64,000 bases of DNA from Osedax fenrisi (GCA_964019155.1 OZ025245.1:1908343-1972342); one strand, 5' to 3'; counted from the stretch's first letter, positions 1 through 13,508 are shown. A program made the numbers and translations. The notes: a model not told the origin generated them from the letters alone.

Positions 1-1281
1 TATTATATAATGTATGTTGTGTTATTCAGTGCAGTTATTATATTTTAATATAAAACTATTGAGCGAGCCTTCGAAATGTGATATATATTAGTTGTATATA
101 CTATAGTGTTTATAAGTGCGCTTATAAGTGCGTATATATAACAACATATTAAAATATATGTTGCGTTCTTCGTTCACTAATATTATATTAATAACATATT
201 ATACTATAAAACTAGAATTAGATGCGATCAAGTGCATGCTTAATAGCAGGGTGGTGTGCTTAGTAGTATTAACGAGGCTACTGCGGATGTCAATTCTTAT
301 TCTCTAGGTACTATATATGCGATACGTTGTGTGTGATTGTTTTGTAATGATAAATATACTAATTAATATAACGAATCTATGTATAGTTATAAATATATAT
401 GAGTGAATATCATTATATAGTATGTATTAAACTAATAATACATATATCTGATACACACTCTACGATATATATATACAGTGTATATACAGTGTATACTAAT
501 GACGTAATAATATACTAGCAGTAACTATGTAACAATACAACTAAACAGAGGTTCTCTATCGGCATTATACGGCTGGGCGCAAGGGTGTGAGTGGTGGTGT
601 CCGGTCACTTAGGCTGTGGGGGCGATAATAGGTGTATTCTCTAATCTAATTATAACGGCACCTGTATGTGCCGGTACATGCTTGTGTACGGTGTAATAGC
701 ACTGATTAACACCTCGGGCACCCCTCCTCCACTCTCGACACCTATTAGCGACGGTGGTGGTGACGGCATCGTATTGCGTAACACGACAACACTCACTACA
801 CACACGTACATAGGCATGTTACGTCATCAGCAGATGAGTCATTAGCGATTACTAACCTATAGGTTAGAGGAGGAGGAGGAGGAGGAGGATGAGAAGGTTA
901 ACTAGCGTTATTAAACGACTAAATACACGACGAGAATAATAACCTTTACGGTATGTGTTTATACTGCAATACACACGTGTATTTAGTGTTGCATGTGAAA
1001 TATATATATATATATATACTATAGTATATTTATTTAAGTTATAAATACTATATATATACTATATATATATAAGTATTGTCACTGTCAGCGCGTATACGCT
1101 CTAGTTCGGGCGACATCGGGTAATCTGGCCCGCGGCGTGTATTCGTGCAGCTCTCGCGGTGTGTATTGCGTAATAACGCTACGGGTGACGTCACAACGCT
1201 GGTCACTTAACGGATATACGTAATCCACTGCCCGTCACGTGATGTAACACCGTCGTGGTTCGTGATAATGACTCGCCTAAA
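1..1281. other. Gene-free AT-rich flank
   Basis: No coding region can be supported here. The block holds AT-rich sequence with short (TA) runs, a short GGA-repeat run near 867-889 and many CpG-containing short words (for example GTGACGTCAC near 1187). The only open frame of note, on the minus strand near 609-803, has no recognisable motif and looks like chance. Confidence 0.5.
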
Positions 1282-1524
1282 CAGTGCCTTCTTTAATATT
1301 TGAAAGTGGCGGGGCACGATTCCAACAATAATAATTTGGTTTCTAATTGTATATGAAATACATGTTAAATTACTAATAAAATACGTGTCCTACCGATTTG
1401 TAAAAATAAATAGGATTACGATATAATGAAAAGATTATTTTGTCGTGGGCAAACAAATTAAAGGTGAGGGGCAAACAATAATAGTTGGGTAACTTCGCAC
1501 AAAAGATCTTTTATTAAAGCACTG
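1282..1524. mobile_element. MITE family 1, copy A (hAT-like ends)
   Basis: The left end reads CAGTGCCTTCTTTAA and the right end TTAAAGCACTG, which are imperfect inverted repeats. The interior is non-coding and shares ordered blocks with the element at 62566-62832: an AATAGGATTANGATATAAT block, a GTGGGCAA block and a GTGAGGGG block. A 3' fragment of the same family sits at 5350-5437. The short CAGTG-type ends suggest a hAT-like non-autonomous transposon; no target-site duplication is clear at this copy. Confidence 0.6.
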
Positions 1525-2257
1525 ATATACTATACAATGTATACACGCATGCATACATAACTAGTATACATAATAAATACTATATAGTGGTTATTACGTG
1601 GTGTGTGGGTGTGTGTGCGACTTATGTAATGACGGTTACTACAGTATCGCACAACTGCGAGGTAATGGGGTGCGGCCCGTTTACCTTACCCCACCACCAC
1701 CCTATGTATATTGTACCCGAGGGTAATCCTGTCAAGCGTGTAATTCTATTGTAATCTTCGATCGCCTACTTTTTTCACCTATACGTGAATACCACCAGCT
1801 ATATCTCGTCGTATCGTATTACCATTATCTCGACTCGAATTTGTATTATTTGTTTTCGGTATTTAAATAAACATCCTATAGAATGTTTATTCGAGTAAAA
1901 ACGTATACGTACCGCCTACCTATCTCACGTGTCTATACCCGTGTATAAACGCTTCTATGTATCACGTGACTATGCTGACTGCAACACGTGACCGGATGTT
2001 GTTGTTGTCGGTTACATCTCACCAAGGACGTGTCCTAGCTATTTCCGCTATCGATAGTGGTCACGTGACGCTAAAGCTGAGCTAGTGGCGCCGCCGGACG
2101 GACACACGGACGGTGACGCGAGATCTCTAAGAAAGTAGTCATTGACTATGACGTAATAGTAGATGTGCCCCGTGGTAGTGTACTACTAGTGTAGACAGCT
2201 ATGTGTACATAATAAACGTGTATGTAAATACTAACATATATTAATAACTTTGAATTA

Positions 2258-2312
<55 letters not shown>
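2258..2312. repeat. (TA)n microsatellite
   Basis: An uninterrupted run of about 27 TA dinucleotides, the first long one in the window. Confidence 0.9.
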
Positions 2313-2315
<3 letters not shown>

Positions 2316-2615
2316 ATTGACTTATTTATAAGGTATGACTTTATATATTTTCTTGTATAACACACTATAGTTTATTATAACAATATAACAATATATATAT
2401 ATATATATATCGTATTGACTTCAGCACTTCTTCCAAGCGATAATCGCGATATCACGTGGGCGTAACAATGTCACGTGTTATTAACTATAATTCCCGGGAG
2501 GTATACCACCCCGTTAGGTGGGTTTAGTGTGTTAGAGAACTATGGCCTATTTATAGACATTTTTGTAAAGGTATTCATTATTCTATCCTTGTCAGCTATT
2601 AATAGTACATATTTA

Positions 2616-2618
<3 letters not shown>

Positions 2619-2671
<53 letters not shown>
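2619..2671. repeat. (CA)n microsatellite
   Basis: A pure CA dinucleotide run of about 26 units. It creates spurious poly-(TH) and poly-(CV) open frames on the two strands. Confidence 0.95.
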
Positions 2672-2674
<3 letters not shown>

Positions 2675-4347
2675 CATATCGTAGTATCGCTACACCTGAG
2701 ATCAATAGATAACAAAGTCTAGTTATAATCACGAGTCTAGATTCGTAAGTCACCCTATATAATAGTATACTGTATATGTGATTCTGGGTATGGTATATAG
2801 TAGGTATGGTATATAGTAGGTATGGTAGGTAGTATACTTGATAGTTATTCGTCATCATCATCGTCATCCGTATCACCATCTTGGTCATTATCACCACCAC
2901 CATCACCATTACATATAGTATTATGATATGTTATTACCTAATCAGATATAGTCTATACACTAGCACTATGTGTATTACATCGCGTATAGTGTATCGGTAG
3001 CCAATAGACACCAGTAGACGTGCAGTGTAGTGTAGTGTAGTGCATGTGATATGACCGCTAGCTCTTACACCGCGTATTGTTGTACGTATAATCACAGTTA
3101 CGCAATACTTGTGTTCTCGTTACGTAATCCACTAGTGCGTACGTGATAATACCTCTATTGTGTTGTTACAATAACCAGCGACGTTACCTAATAGAGGTTA
3201 ATCCCTTAGGTAAACTGCGTACGAGGGGAGGGGCTATTAAGTAAATAGGGGCGTGGCTTAGATAGTCGTTGTAACGCCCACTCGTGCTTCGTTCGTGCAA
3301 TACACATGTGTACGGCTAGTCTATTGGCCCCTCCCTTTATTGAAAGTCGTGATAGAGTGAAACAGAGTCGCTGATGCATCGTGGGGAATGTGTCATCTTA
3401 GAATGTAACCGATATATTACTTGAATTTGTATTTATATATATATATATATTTCACACTCTCTCTTTTTCAAACACTCTCCATCACTCTATAGAGTAGGGT
3501 ATACCCCTATCCCTTTGAATATCGACGCTTGACTCCATCGATACCTTTAGCTCCTCCCACAATTCTATAAATAGATGACACACCACACACTATTAAATAC
3601 ATACACACACATATACACGTAAGGATAGCTACGTAGAGTGCATCCGTTAACTGACCCGGGGTCAATTCGCTACTTCCGGTCATAATATCGATGTCCTTAG
3701 TTCGTGTCCTCGGTAAAGATAATACCCGCTGGACGATGAGGTAATTAAATTATCGATACGCCGTATAAACACTGATGCTGCTGCTGCTGCTGCTGCATAA
3801 TGCATGGATGCCTTATCACACGCATAGCAGTGCGCACACGCATAGGAGTACAAGGATACGTTTATACATGTGTGCTGCTGTATGTGCGTGTATTGGCTAC
3901 ACATACCCATGTGCTATATTAACGTATATATTTGTATACCCATATATATATTATATACTTTGTTATTAGTATACGTGTACTATTCGTTAAGTACCGTTAC
4001 GGGACATGTCCTTGAATATGACCTGCAGGACATGCTTCCTCATACAGAAGGTGCGTATCAATACCGTCTATAGCTATAGCAGTATACTAACGATACTATG
4101 TATTGTTGTGCGGTCTATTGACTTAATAACACACACACACACATTAGTGCGGCGTGTAGACAATACCACGTGTGGCTAACAATAGCGTGTGTGTGTGTGT
4201 CGCAGTGGTAGGAACACACTGTAGGTGTGTGTGAGGGTATGTGTGTGTGTGTTAGAGAGTAGTATGCTCGAGTGTGAATATTGCAGGGGAGATATTACGC
4301 ATGTATATAAGCTTTAGATTAGTCTCTATAGCGAAGTTGTGTGTATA

Positions 4348-4430
4348 TACAGTTAACTCTCTATATCTCAGAATGCAAGGGGGGAGAAGAAGTGTGTCCG
4401 ATGTATCGATTTCCGAGATAACGAATTACT
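4348..4430. mobile_element. pogo/Tigger-like terminal fragment
   Basis: After a TA the sequence reads CAGTTAACTCTCTATATCTC, then about 50 bases later CCGAGATAACGAATT. This CAGTNRACTCTCNATANCTC pattern, with nested GAGATAACGA motifs, is typical of pogo/Tigger (Tc1/mariner superfamily) termini. Related ends occur at 12648, 34370 and 63949. No matching opposite end was identified here, so it is called a fragment. Confidence 0.45.
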
Positions 4431-4732
4431 CTTACATATATTTACGTAGGTACGCGTGAAAACTAAAATTGATACAAAATCTGCGTTAGGTTACCGAAAT
4501 CTCAAAACGGAGTTTTATCTTACAGGCGTGTACATAGCTGTATACGGTAAGAGATAAGAGATAAGAGATACGCACACTGTAATGTACACATACTACTGTT
4601 ACGGTGTGCGTATGCGCGTTCTTATCTGTTACCCGTTGTTGTGTGTGTAAGATAGCGTGTTGTTGTTGTTGTTGTTGTTGTCTAGCCGGCTGCTTTCACT
4701 GGTACATGTGTAGGCCTTATAAGGTATTGTAG

Positions 4733-4951
4733 AACACTATTAGTATACCTATTACGAGTACATATGTGGGCCTCAGTACACTATTAGTATCCCTATTACG
4801 AATACATATATAGGCCTCAGTACACTATTAGTATACCTATTACGAGTACATATATAGGCCTCAGTACACTATTAGTATACCTATTACGAGTACATATGTG
4901 GGCCTCAGTACACTATTAGTATACCTATTACGAATACATATATAGGCCATA
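4733..4951. repeat. 44-bp tandem repeat, about 5 copies
   Basis: The unit runs from one GGCCTCAGTACACTATTAG to the next and includes TATACCTATTACGAGTAC. About five copies are present and differ by a few substitutions (GTGGG versus ATAGG before the CCTC, GAGTAC versus GAATAC). Confidence 0.85.
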
Positions 4952-5189
4952 GAACAGTGTAGACCCGTCGAACGTATGACACACACGTCAGGTTATAACG
5001 TGTACACTGTATACGCACACACCTGACATCATGTTTGTGACATCGTATCACAGACCGACTTAGTTATTCTTACTCCACACACACACACAGTAACGTCTAC
5101 ACATGTATAAGTAGATGTACCGCACGAACACACGTTCAATATACGTCGTGTAGTAGTACAGCGTAGCCTATAGGCTCAGTAACGGGTCG

Positions 5190-5191
<2 letters not shown>

Positions 5192-5230
<39 letters not shown>

Positions 5231-5256
5231 GTGTGTGTGTGTTAGTGTGTGTGCTA
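5192..5256. repeat. (GT)n microsatellite
   Basis: A GT dinucleotide tract interrupted by two TTAG variants. Confidence 0.85.
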
Positions 5257-5349
5257 CACTACGTGTTCACGTAACATTCGTTATATAATCGTTAATAGGA
5301 CATAGGATATAGCTATATCGTGATATCGTGATTGTATATACGAACAAAA

Positions 5350-5437
5350 TCTGTTTTTTTTGTGGGCCAAAATTTAAAAGTCCCGGTCAAAACAATAGTT
5401 TATATATTTGCCCACAAAATACCCCTAAACAAGCACT
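5350..5437. mobile_element. MITE family 1, truncated 3' piece
   Basis: It shares the TTTTTTGTGGGC, ATTTAAAAGT, AACAATAGT and AAATACCCC blocks and the terminal AAGCACTA with the right half of the element at 62566-62832. The left half is missing. Confidence 0.5.
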
Positions 5438-7162
5438 ACTAATAACATCACCAGTATATAAATAACATCAGTATGTATACATGTTATGCCCATATATGTT
5501 ATCTATATATACCGATATATAGTCGGTACTGCGTTGGATACCCTAACATCTCTGCTACAGCACAGCACAGACGTGTTCACACGGGCTACCACAATACACA
5601 GTGTGTGTGTGTCACACTGTCGCGATCTGAGATAGCGCCAACTGTTAACCGATAACGTACGTAAACACGACGCTGACATGTGACACGTGAAAGGTCGACA
5701 CGCCCTTCTCTCGTTCGCAGTAAATACGTTACACTCGAAGCGCGTCCGTAAACTTGCATAAAGAATTGACGGAAGTACCTAAACCACGCTTTAGGTAGCA
5801 GGTACCGTGTCTGATAACTTGCTGTACGGTAAGGGTATGTGTAGTGGGCGTGTCTATCACCTAGTATGTTGTGCGCGATGCATACCGTAACCTAATAGGT
5901 CTTATAATAATAAGCAATTTACGCTTATCTCTATAAATAGATAAGCCGTCGCCGATAGAAGTTACGAGTAATGATTGACAGCTAGGATAACTAGTAGGCG
6001 TAACATAATTTCTATTTATAGATTACTCTTTAAACTTTAAACTTGTCGTGGTGATAAAGGCGGCGGGCGGGTGGGGGATGCGGTACTATAGTAGCCTATG
6101 TAGACGTGTGTGTGTGGATGTATTAATAACACACACGCACCTATACACGTAACGTGTGTTTAGACCGCACAGTGTGTGGTGTGGTGTGCGCGACCGTTCT
6201 AATTATACTATTATTTATACTACGTAGAGTGCTTGCCAAACTATAGATATCCTCCTCATCCTTTATCGTAACCCCTGGCAACACTGTACGCAATCAACAC
6301 GTATGTTAACTGTCTATAGTTAACTATTACGTAGTATCTGTTATATAATGATAGATATAGATTAATAACAAATTAGATTACGCTAAATTATTATTTTGTT
6401 AATTACTACGTTTAATCACCGCACAATACGCCGCAGCGTATATTTGTGATGTTTGTCATTTACTCTACACACTATAATTATCGTGTCAAGCTTCTCGTAT
6501 TACTATATGATATACCTTATCTAAATAGGAAAATAATATACTATATATATTTATATATTTATATATTTAGTGGGGATGTACCTATTACGACAGTTCTGTG
6601 ATATTCCGGTGATGATGGCATGCGTTGATCTCATCATTATATAACCAGTAATATTAGTGTATATTAATGAGTGTGTGATAGCTATATCTATATACCAATA
6701 TATTGGCATATTGGTTAGTGCGTGGTAGTTGTTAGTATTGGCTTATGGGTTACTAGAGTGCTGTACTATAGCACAACGTGCTGTACAGTGTTCACTATAT
6801 TATATGTCACAGTGGTTTTAGAAGCGCTTACAATAGTATAACCGAACGACCGAGTAGAATAACTTTTATTAATAGGGTACTGGAGAGTGGAAACTCCCGC
6901 CATCGGTGATGTTCATCGAAGCCTGACGACATGCGTAACGCACGCCTCTCCCGCCACTCTCCCGCTCGCCTGAAAGTCTCCCATCTGCACCAGTATTTCG
7001 AGTGCGTGCCTATTTTCCACACACATACGCGCACACACGAGTGCATCGCCTTGCATTGTTTACGTACGACCCCTATCGAGAGAGACAGATATATAGACTA
7101 GCGACTATCTTTAGATAGACACACTTCAAGCACTACTGACACTGGTGATAATAGTGATGATG
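5438..7162. other. Intergenic block with a GC-richer island
   Basis: No gene is assigned. From about 6875 to 7040 base composition rises well above the surroundings. On the minus strand this island contains an open stretch ending in a stop that could be an exon, but no protein family was recognised and the splice sites are not convincing. The rest is AT-rich with short repeats. Confidence 0.35.
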
Positions 7163-8527
7163 ATGCTGTGGATGCTGATGATAATACTGTGGATGCTGAT
7201 GATAATACTGTGGATGCTGATGATAATACTGTGGATTCTGATGATAGTACTGTGGATGCTGATGATAATGCTGTGAATGCTGATGATAATACTGTGGATG
7301 CTGATGATAATGCTGTGAATGCTGATGATAATACTGTGGATTCTGATGATAGTACTGTGGATGCTGATGATAATGCTGTGAATGCTGATGATAATACTGT
7401 GGATGCTGATGATAATACTGTGGATGATAGTGATGATAATACTGTGGATGCTGATGATAATACTGTGGATGCTGATGATAATACTGTGGATGCTGATGAT
7501 AATACTGTGGATGCTGATGATAATACTGTGGATGCTGATGATAATACTGTGGATGCTGATGATAATACTGTGGATGCTGATGATAATACTGTGAATGCTG
7601 ATGATAATACTGTGGATGCTGATGATAATACTGTGGATGCTGATGATAATACTGTGGATGCTGATGATAATACTGTGGATGCTGATGATAATACTGTGGA
7701 TGCTGATGATAATACTGTGGATGCTGATGATAATACTGTGGATTCTGATGATAATACTGTGGATGCTGATGATAATACTGTGGATTCTGATGATAGTACT
7801 GTGGATGCTGATGATAATGCTGTGAATGCTGATGATAATACTGTGGATGCTGATGATAATACTGTGGATGATAGTGATGATAATACTGTGGATGCTGATG
7901 ATAATACTGTGGATGCTGATGATAATACTGTGGATGCTGATGATAATACTGTGGATGCTGATGATAATACTGTGAATGCTGATGATAATACTGTGGATGC
8001 TGATGATAATACTGTGGATTCTGATGATAATACTGTGGATGCTGATGATAATACTGTGGATGCTGATGATAATACTGTGGATGCTGATGATAATACTGTG
8101 GATGCTGATGATAATACTGTGGATGCTGATGATAATACTGTGGATGCTGATGATAATACTGTGGATGCTGATGATAATACTGTGGATGCTGATGATAATA
8201 CTGTGGATGCTGATGATAATACTGTGGATGCTGATGATAATACTGTGGATGCTGATGATAATACTGTGGATGCTGATGATAATACTGTGGATGCTGATGA
8301 TAATGCTGTGGATGCTGATGATAATACTGTGGATGCTGATGATAATACTGTGGATGCTGATGATAATACTGTGGATGCTGATGATAATACTGTGGATGCT
8401 GATGATAATACTGTGGATGCTGATGATAATACTGTGGATGCTGATGATAATACGGTGGATGATAGTGATGATAATACTGTGGATGCTGATGATAATACCT
8501 TGGATTATGATGATAATACTGTGGTTG
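7163..8527 (+). repeat. 21-bp minisatellite, about 65 units, open in several frames
   Basis: The unit GATGCTGATGATAATACTGTG is repeated about 65 times. A few 24-bp variants carry an extra codon-sized block and recur inside a duplicated sub-block (compare 7321 onward with 7765 onward, 444 bp apart). Because the unit length is a multiple of three and contains no stop in this frame, an open frame of about 490 codons results (7168-8640), reading D-A-D-D-N-T-V repeats; a second frame reads M-L-M-I-I-L-W. The main frame has no ATG at its beginning. Most unit-to-unit differences change the amino acid (A/S, N/S, T/A, D/N), which argues against selection on a protein. An acidic repeat exon cannot be wholly excluded. 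Confidence 0.9.
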
Positions 8528-8956
8528 ATGCTGGTTATGAAGCTGGTTATGATGGTGATACTGGTGGTGGTGATGATTATTATATTATATTATATAATAC
8601 TATATCTATATATGCATATACACGCCATGTTACATCATAATACAGTTCTTCATAGTAGTTTATATACATCAACAATTACCTGTATTAGTTACCTGTATTA
8701 GTAGTACTAATTAGTAGTACTGATTGCTACAGGTTATTATTATCTATGCATATTACAGCACATGTTGTTGATATATGTCTATACGTGGTACTGTCTAATG
8801 TTATTAATATGTTACTACTATAGTTACTATACAAATGTATATATATATATATATATATATGTATATTTTATATAAAACCATGAATATGAATATAAAATAC
8901 ATATATAATATCACCGATCTAAATGATACGATAATTATAAAATTAAATACTCTTAC

Positions 8957-9042
8957 ATATTAAATATACGCCCACTTCGAAGAGACCGCCGTCACCCGTC
9001 ACCTCCAGGCTATTGTTATCGCGTGCCACCATTGTGACACCC
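8957..9042 (-). other. Possible isolated coding exon (unconfirmed)
   Basis: On the minus strand an AG-ending site (CGTCGTAG) is followed by 86 bases open in one frame (GVTMVARDNNSLEVTGD, then GGLFEVG), then GTAAGA, a good splice donor. The stretch is GC-richer than its flanks, as the confirmed exons at 40-54 kb also are. No domain was recognised and no partner exon was found nearby. Confidence 0.2.
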
Positions 9043-10678
9043 CTACGACGTGTAGTCGACACGGGGTAATACAATAGAAACGTTGTCAACGGGTGAGTTA
9101 TCGATCCCCCCCACCCACCCACACGTTGATCAAAACGTATGTTTACCCGCTTATAGGTCACTTACCTATAAGTATTTATGAAGTATATAAATATAGGTAT
9201 TAACTTTTATGTTTACACAATGACATACTGTAAACTATATACATTATACGTGTATGCTACAAGGTGTAGTTATTGTATACAGTATACTGTATATATATAT
9301 ATGTATACATTATATATTAGTAGTATCAAATGTATTGCAATACATTATAACCATTTGACCCCTTAGAAAACATCGTTATGTGATTTAACACTAAATACTA
9401 TTATATATTAGTATATAATAGTATTACCAGAACCCTTTGGTATTACTATGCACTTTAGTATAGTAAACTCTATACTAATACTATATATATATTATTATAA
9501 GTAGTATTATAACACATATACGCATATAGATATACATGTGTACACTGTGGCAGTGTGTGTAATATCGCTATAGAAGAGCTCATGTTTACTGATGTATAAG
9601 TCACGTGTGTAGGGGATTAGTTATTCTCTTAGTTAAGAAGCAATCAACGACGTGTTCTTGTTATAGAACTTTATTCTAATGTATGTATATATGTATATGT
9701 ATATAAACTTATATATAAGTTGTAGTATTGTATTACACACTATAGTGTTGTATAGGATGTATACATTATGATTAATGACAGTGCAATGATGTCAATGACT
9801 GCATAATGACTATAGTTAAAAACATATCCTCGTATACGTATGCTCCTATCCTCGTATGTTCATGTCCTCGTATGCCGATGTCCTCGTATACATATACGCA
9901 CATGTAGACATGCACGCATGAAAGCATGGTCGTATGCGTGAAGACTCGACGTAAAGAGGCCGGTAGAGGCGCGCATGTTTGTTTGTGTAGAGCGGCGCGG
10001 TTAAAGTGTTCTATTCCTAATGACGCAAGAGGTATGATGTAACACCGGAGGGATGATGTAACACAGCTATCGGGCAATCGTTATCGATGATTGCATCATT
10101 CGCTTGAAGCGAACGCTTAATGTATTACGTAATCAGATTAGCTCACGTATACAGTTCACTTATAGTTGTACACACCGATACTATGACTTATTGTCATATA
10201 ACTAACTATATACATAATTAATAATGCACACATACTAAATATACCAGTATTAATTATATATTAATATAACTAAACTTATATACATATACACTATTTGAAC
10301 ACTGGTAGTAGGTTGACCTATAGGTTATACGGTCATAACAACTATGTTCTAGAAAATGAAATACATCGTGTAATAAGTATCTGTGTTGTTGTTAATAGAG
10401 CTAGAGTTTCTCTCTTGCTCTGTGTTGTTAACCGTGTTCAGTTGTAAGCGATACCAGCCAATGATTATATCGTTATCTGTGTGTGTGTGTGTGTGTGTCA
10501 GTGATAAATAGTGGTTGCATATTAATAATAATAGAGTGGACAAATTAATAACAATGGAAGTTAATCATACACGCTATATTGGACAGTCAAAACTTATTAT
10601 TGTCCAATCAATCATATATTAGTAGTAATATATTCTAGTACTACTAGGCTTATAGTAAAACAGACGGTACATAATCAA

Positions 10679-10688
<10 letters not shown>

Positions 10689-10766
<78 letters not shown>
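10689..10766. repeat. (TA)n microsatellite, about 78 bp
   Basis: A pure TA run, one of the longest in the window, flanked on both sides by CA runs. Confidence 0.95.
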
Positions 10767-10769
<3 letters not shown>

Positions 10770-11106
10770 TATATATACACACGAACACACACACATACAC
10801 ACACAATATTTGTCACACGTGTGATGGCATTAATGTAATGTTAACAACAAATAGTAAACAACCGGATAATGAATGAATGAGTCATGTTACGAATATCTGA
10901 GTCATAGCATTCACTGACCATTGGACGGTTTATACGTCGGACAGTCTGGACGGAGGTGCAATGTAATTAATGAAATAACACCACGTATCGATACGGACAA
11001 GTATCAATATTGATTTATTGATTGATTGATTGATTGATATAGAGAATTGATAGTTATACACGAATAATATAACGGCATACAACATCAATGTAATACATAC
11101 AGAAAA

Positions 11107-11148
<42 letters not shown>

Positions 11149-11683
11149 TTTATATATACATAAATGTATTAACTGGGCCAATGTCCGATATCCAGTAGTA
11201 GTTAACAGAGAGTGCGCATCGTTATGCAATATTCTCGTATCGTTGCGTAATAGTTAACAACACTAGTAGCGCCACCTACAGTATACATCGTCAACATTAC
11301 TATATAGTATAGTATAGTATATACTACAAGTGACCTTGCAGTGTAATCGTGTAATGTAGTATTCGTACTACACTTTATTGTCGACATGTGGTATAAATGT
11401 GTGGTGTGCGACTTACAGTGTGCGGCGTATATTGGTTAATTCACACCCTCGCACACACACGCACACACACTCGCACTATGCGACTAACAGAGTACGTTAA
11501 TCCGAGCCTGAGAATTTAATTTGTTGAGTTCATTAATTCTTTTTTATAGACATACAGATAAATAATAGCTATAAATAAATTTCACACTGCGTTTAAGTGT
11601 GTGAGTGTTATTTATTGGTCGAGGTAAGTCGATTGACTAAGGTGGTGGACGGCTGTAACGCCCTCTCGGACATCTAAAGTGGT

Positions 11684-11738
11684 CACGTGAGACATCTAAA
11701 CAGTCACGTGAGAAGTGTAAACATCACGTGGTCACGTG
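11684..11738. promoter_or_regulatory. Cluster of CACGTG E-box palindromes
   Basis: Four CACGTG cores lie within about 55 bases, most in the context TCACGTGA or GTCACGTG. CACGTG is the class of site bound by USF/MITF/Myc-type bHLH proteins. No gene start was found next to it, so function is inferred only. Confidence 0.3.
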
Positions 11739-12205
11739 TGTGTGTAAATAGTTTACGTAAGATAAGATAATAACAAGCGGTGTGCTGGTGTGTGTGTGCG
11801 GGAGCCATACTGTGCGGGCGCTCACTATCTTCCACTAGGTAAACACACACACACACACACTCACACACACAGATAGTAGTGGACGCTAGTTACGTAGGAA
11901 TGTAGGCCGGTATTACAAGACCTCTGTGGTCAATATTACTGCGGCGGTGGTGGTCAACAAATCATAGATAGGGAGAGAGGGGCTCGAGTATCTCTCGAGT
12001 ATAGAGGGTGGGGGGGCGGGGGGGGGGTTATAGTAGACTTTGATCCCTCGCTATTTACTTACTGGTCGTCACATGACCACTACTATAGTAGTGTACCGGA
12101 TGGGGTGCGGGTGTTTCACCCGATGACCTCATTCCCATGAGTGATGGCGCATATGTGGCTATCTGCTATTCATTAATATGTATACACACACACATACCCA
12201 CATAT

Positions 12206-12285
12206 ATGATAATAATATTTATTTATTGAAATCACACATATATATATATTGAATACAATACAAATATAGGATACAAATGATATAT
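12206..12285 (-). mobile_element. SINE-A, 3' tail fragment
   Basis: The sequence AATAATATTTATTTATTGAA followed by a CACATATA block and GGATACAAATG matches the 3' end of the SINE-A copies at 23443-23721 (same orientation) and 31804-32078 (opposite). The tRNA-like head is absent. Confidence 0.5.
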
Positions 12286-12647
12286 ATAATAACTAATCAT
12301 AAACTCGTGTGTTCAGTGAACTATTGTTAGTGGTACATTACACTACTCGCGTCTATATATAGTAATAATAATAGTTCTGGAATGTCGCTTAGCCCTATCT
12401 CTCTCTCAACAGTTATCTAGATAGTATACTATACTATCAGCATTACCACCGACGCGCATGGCTAGCACGTGACCTCACTTCGGACGATGACCTTGACCGC
12501 TGACCTTGACCGCTAACGACTTTAGAATCACTCTCGTTGAGCGAATTGTAAGCACATTATAACAATAGCATGCGCGTACCGGGTACCGGGTTCATCACGT
12601 GACATCTAGATGTGTTCGCGTACTCTGTACGATTATGTAATACACTT

Positions 12648-12715
12648 AACTCTCGATATCTCTGACTTCGAGGAAATGTATCTGAGATATGGAATTATTC
12701 TCGGCGTATGACATA
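12648..12715. mobile_element. Possible pogo-like terminal fragment
   Basis: AACTCTCGATATCTCTGACTT followed by ATCTGAGATATGGAATTATTC resembles the nested GAGATA/TATCTC termini at 4348, 34370 and 63949. It is a weak match and no second end was found. Confidence 0.3.
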
Positions 12716-13091
12716 CGCCGTATGTGTACGAAGTTAACTAGCATTCATAACAATCATGCGTCAGCCGAGTTTATAAGATAAAGAGAGTCTGAGATAGCGG
12801 GAGTTCGTTGTACGTGTTGTTGGGTGCACTGGTAGTTTGTTACATCGTATTCACACTAAGATATTAACGTGTTTTATTACATATTTAGGGTGATAATTAA
12901 TACCCTATAGGGTGTTAGTAACCCCATTATGTGTGTGTATAAACACCCTATAGTGACCTTAGTTAACACCTAGTGGGTGGTCTATAGTTCACAACCTCTA
13001 TGTATTACTGTATATCTGCATATGTATTAAGGTCGGCTAGCGAACTAGAATCACACACCGAGGTTAAGGAGTGTAAGTTTATTAGATCCGA

Positions 13092-13168
13092 TGCGCCACT
13101 AATCGCGAATATTCTGCACTAAACGCGAATATTCGCCATTAATCGCGAATATTCTGCACTAAACGCGA
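13092..13168. repeat. Short tandem repeat with CGCGAATATT core
   Basis: Four copies of a 22-bp unit alternate between CACTAATCGCGAATATTC and CACTAAACGCGAATATTC forms, so there is also a 44-bp dimer period. Confidence 0.8.
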
Positions 13169-13459
13169 ATAAGACTCGCGGTTGTATAGATCATACACGT
13201 AGTAGGGAATCACGGAATACATTATCACGTGACGTGTATTAACGGTTTCTCTTTACACGTACCGCGCGTGTGCGACGTGTATGACCTCTAGGTCAAGGTC
13301 AGAGGTACACCGTGAACGCCGATTATTAATTAAAGTGTACACATAATTAAAGCTTAATGCGTAACGTATAGGAATAGCTGTTGCACGCATGCGTGGTAGG
13401 GTAAAGGCTCGAGGTGTGTGATACACTAAGTATCATATCGCATGTTGTACATCGTACTG

Positions 13460-13461
13460 TA

Positions 13462-13502
<41 letters not shown>
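13460..13502. repeat. (TG)n microsatellite
   Basis: A pure TG dinucleotide run of about 21 units. Confidence 0.95.

Positions 13503-13508
<6 letters not shown>

Larger units (their letters stand above)
1525..4347. other. Intergenic sequence with microsatellites
   Basis: No gene is supported. The sequence contains a (TA)n run at 2258-2312, a (CA)n run at 2619-2671, a short (CTG)n run near 3776-3797, and CpG-rich segments with CACGTG words near 1929, 1986, 2063 and 2476. Open frames crossing the CA and CTG runs are repeat read-through. Confidence 0.5.
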
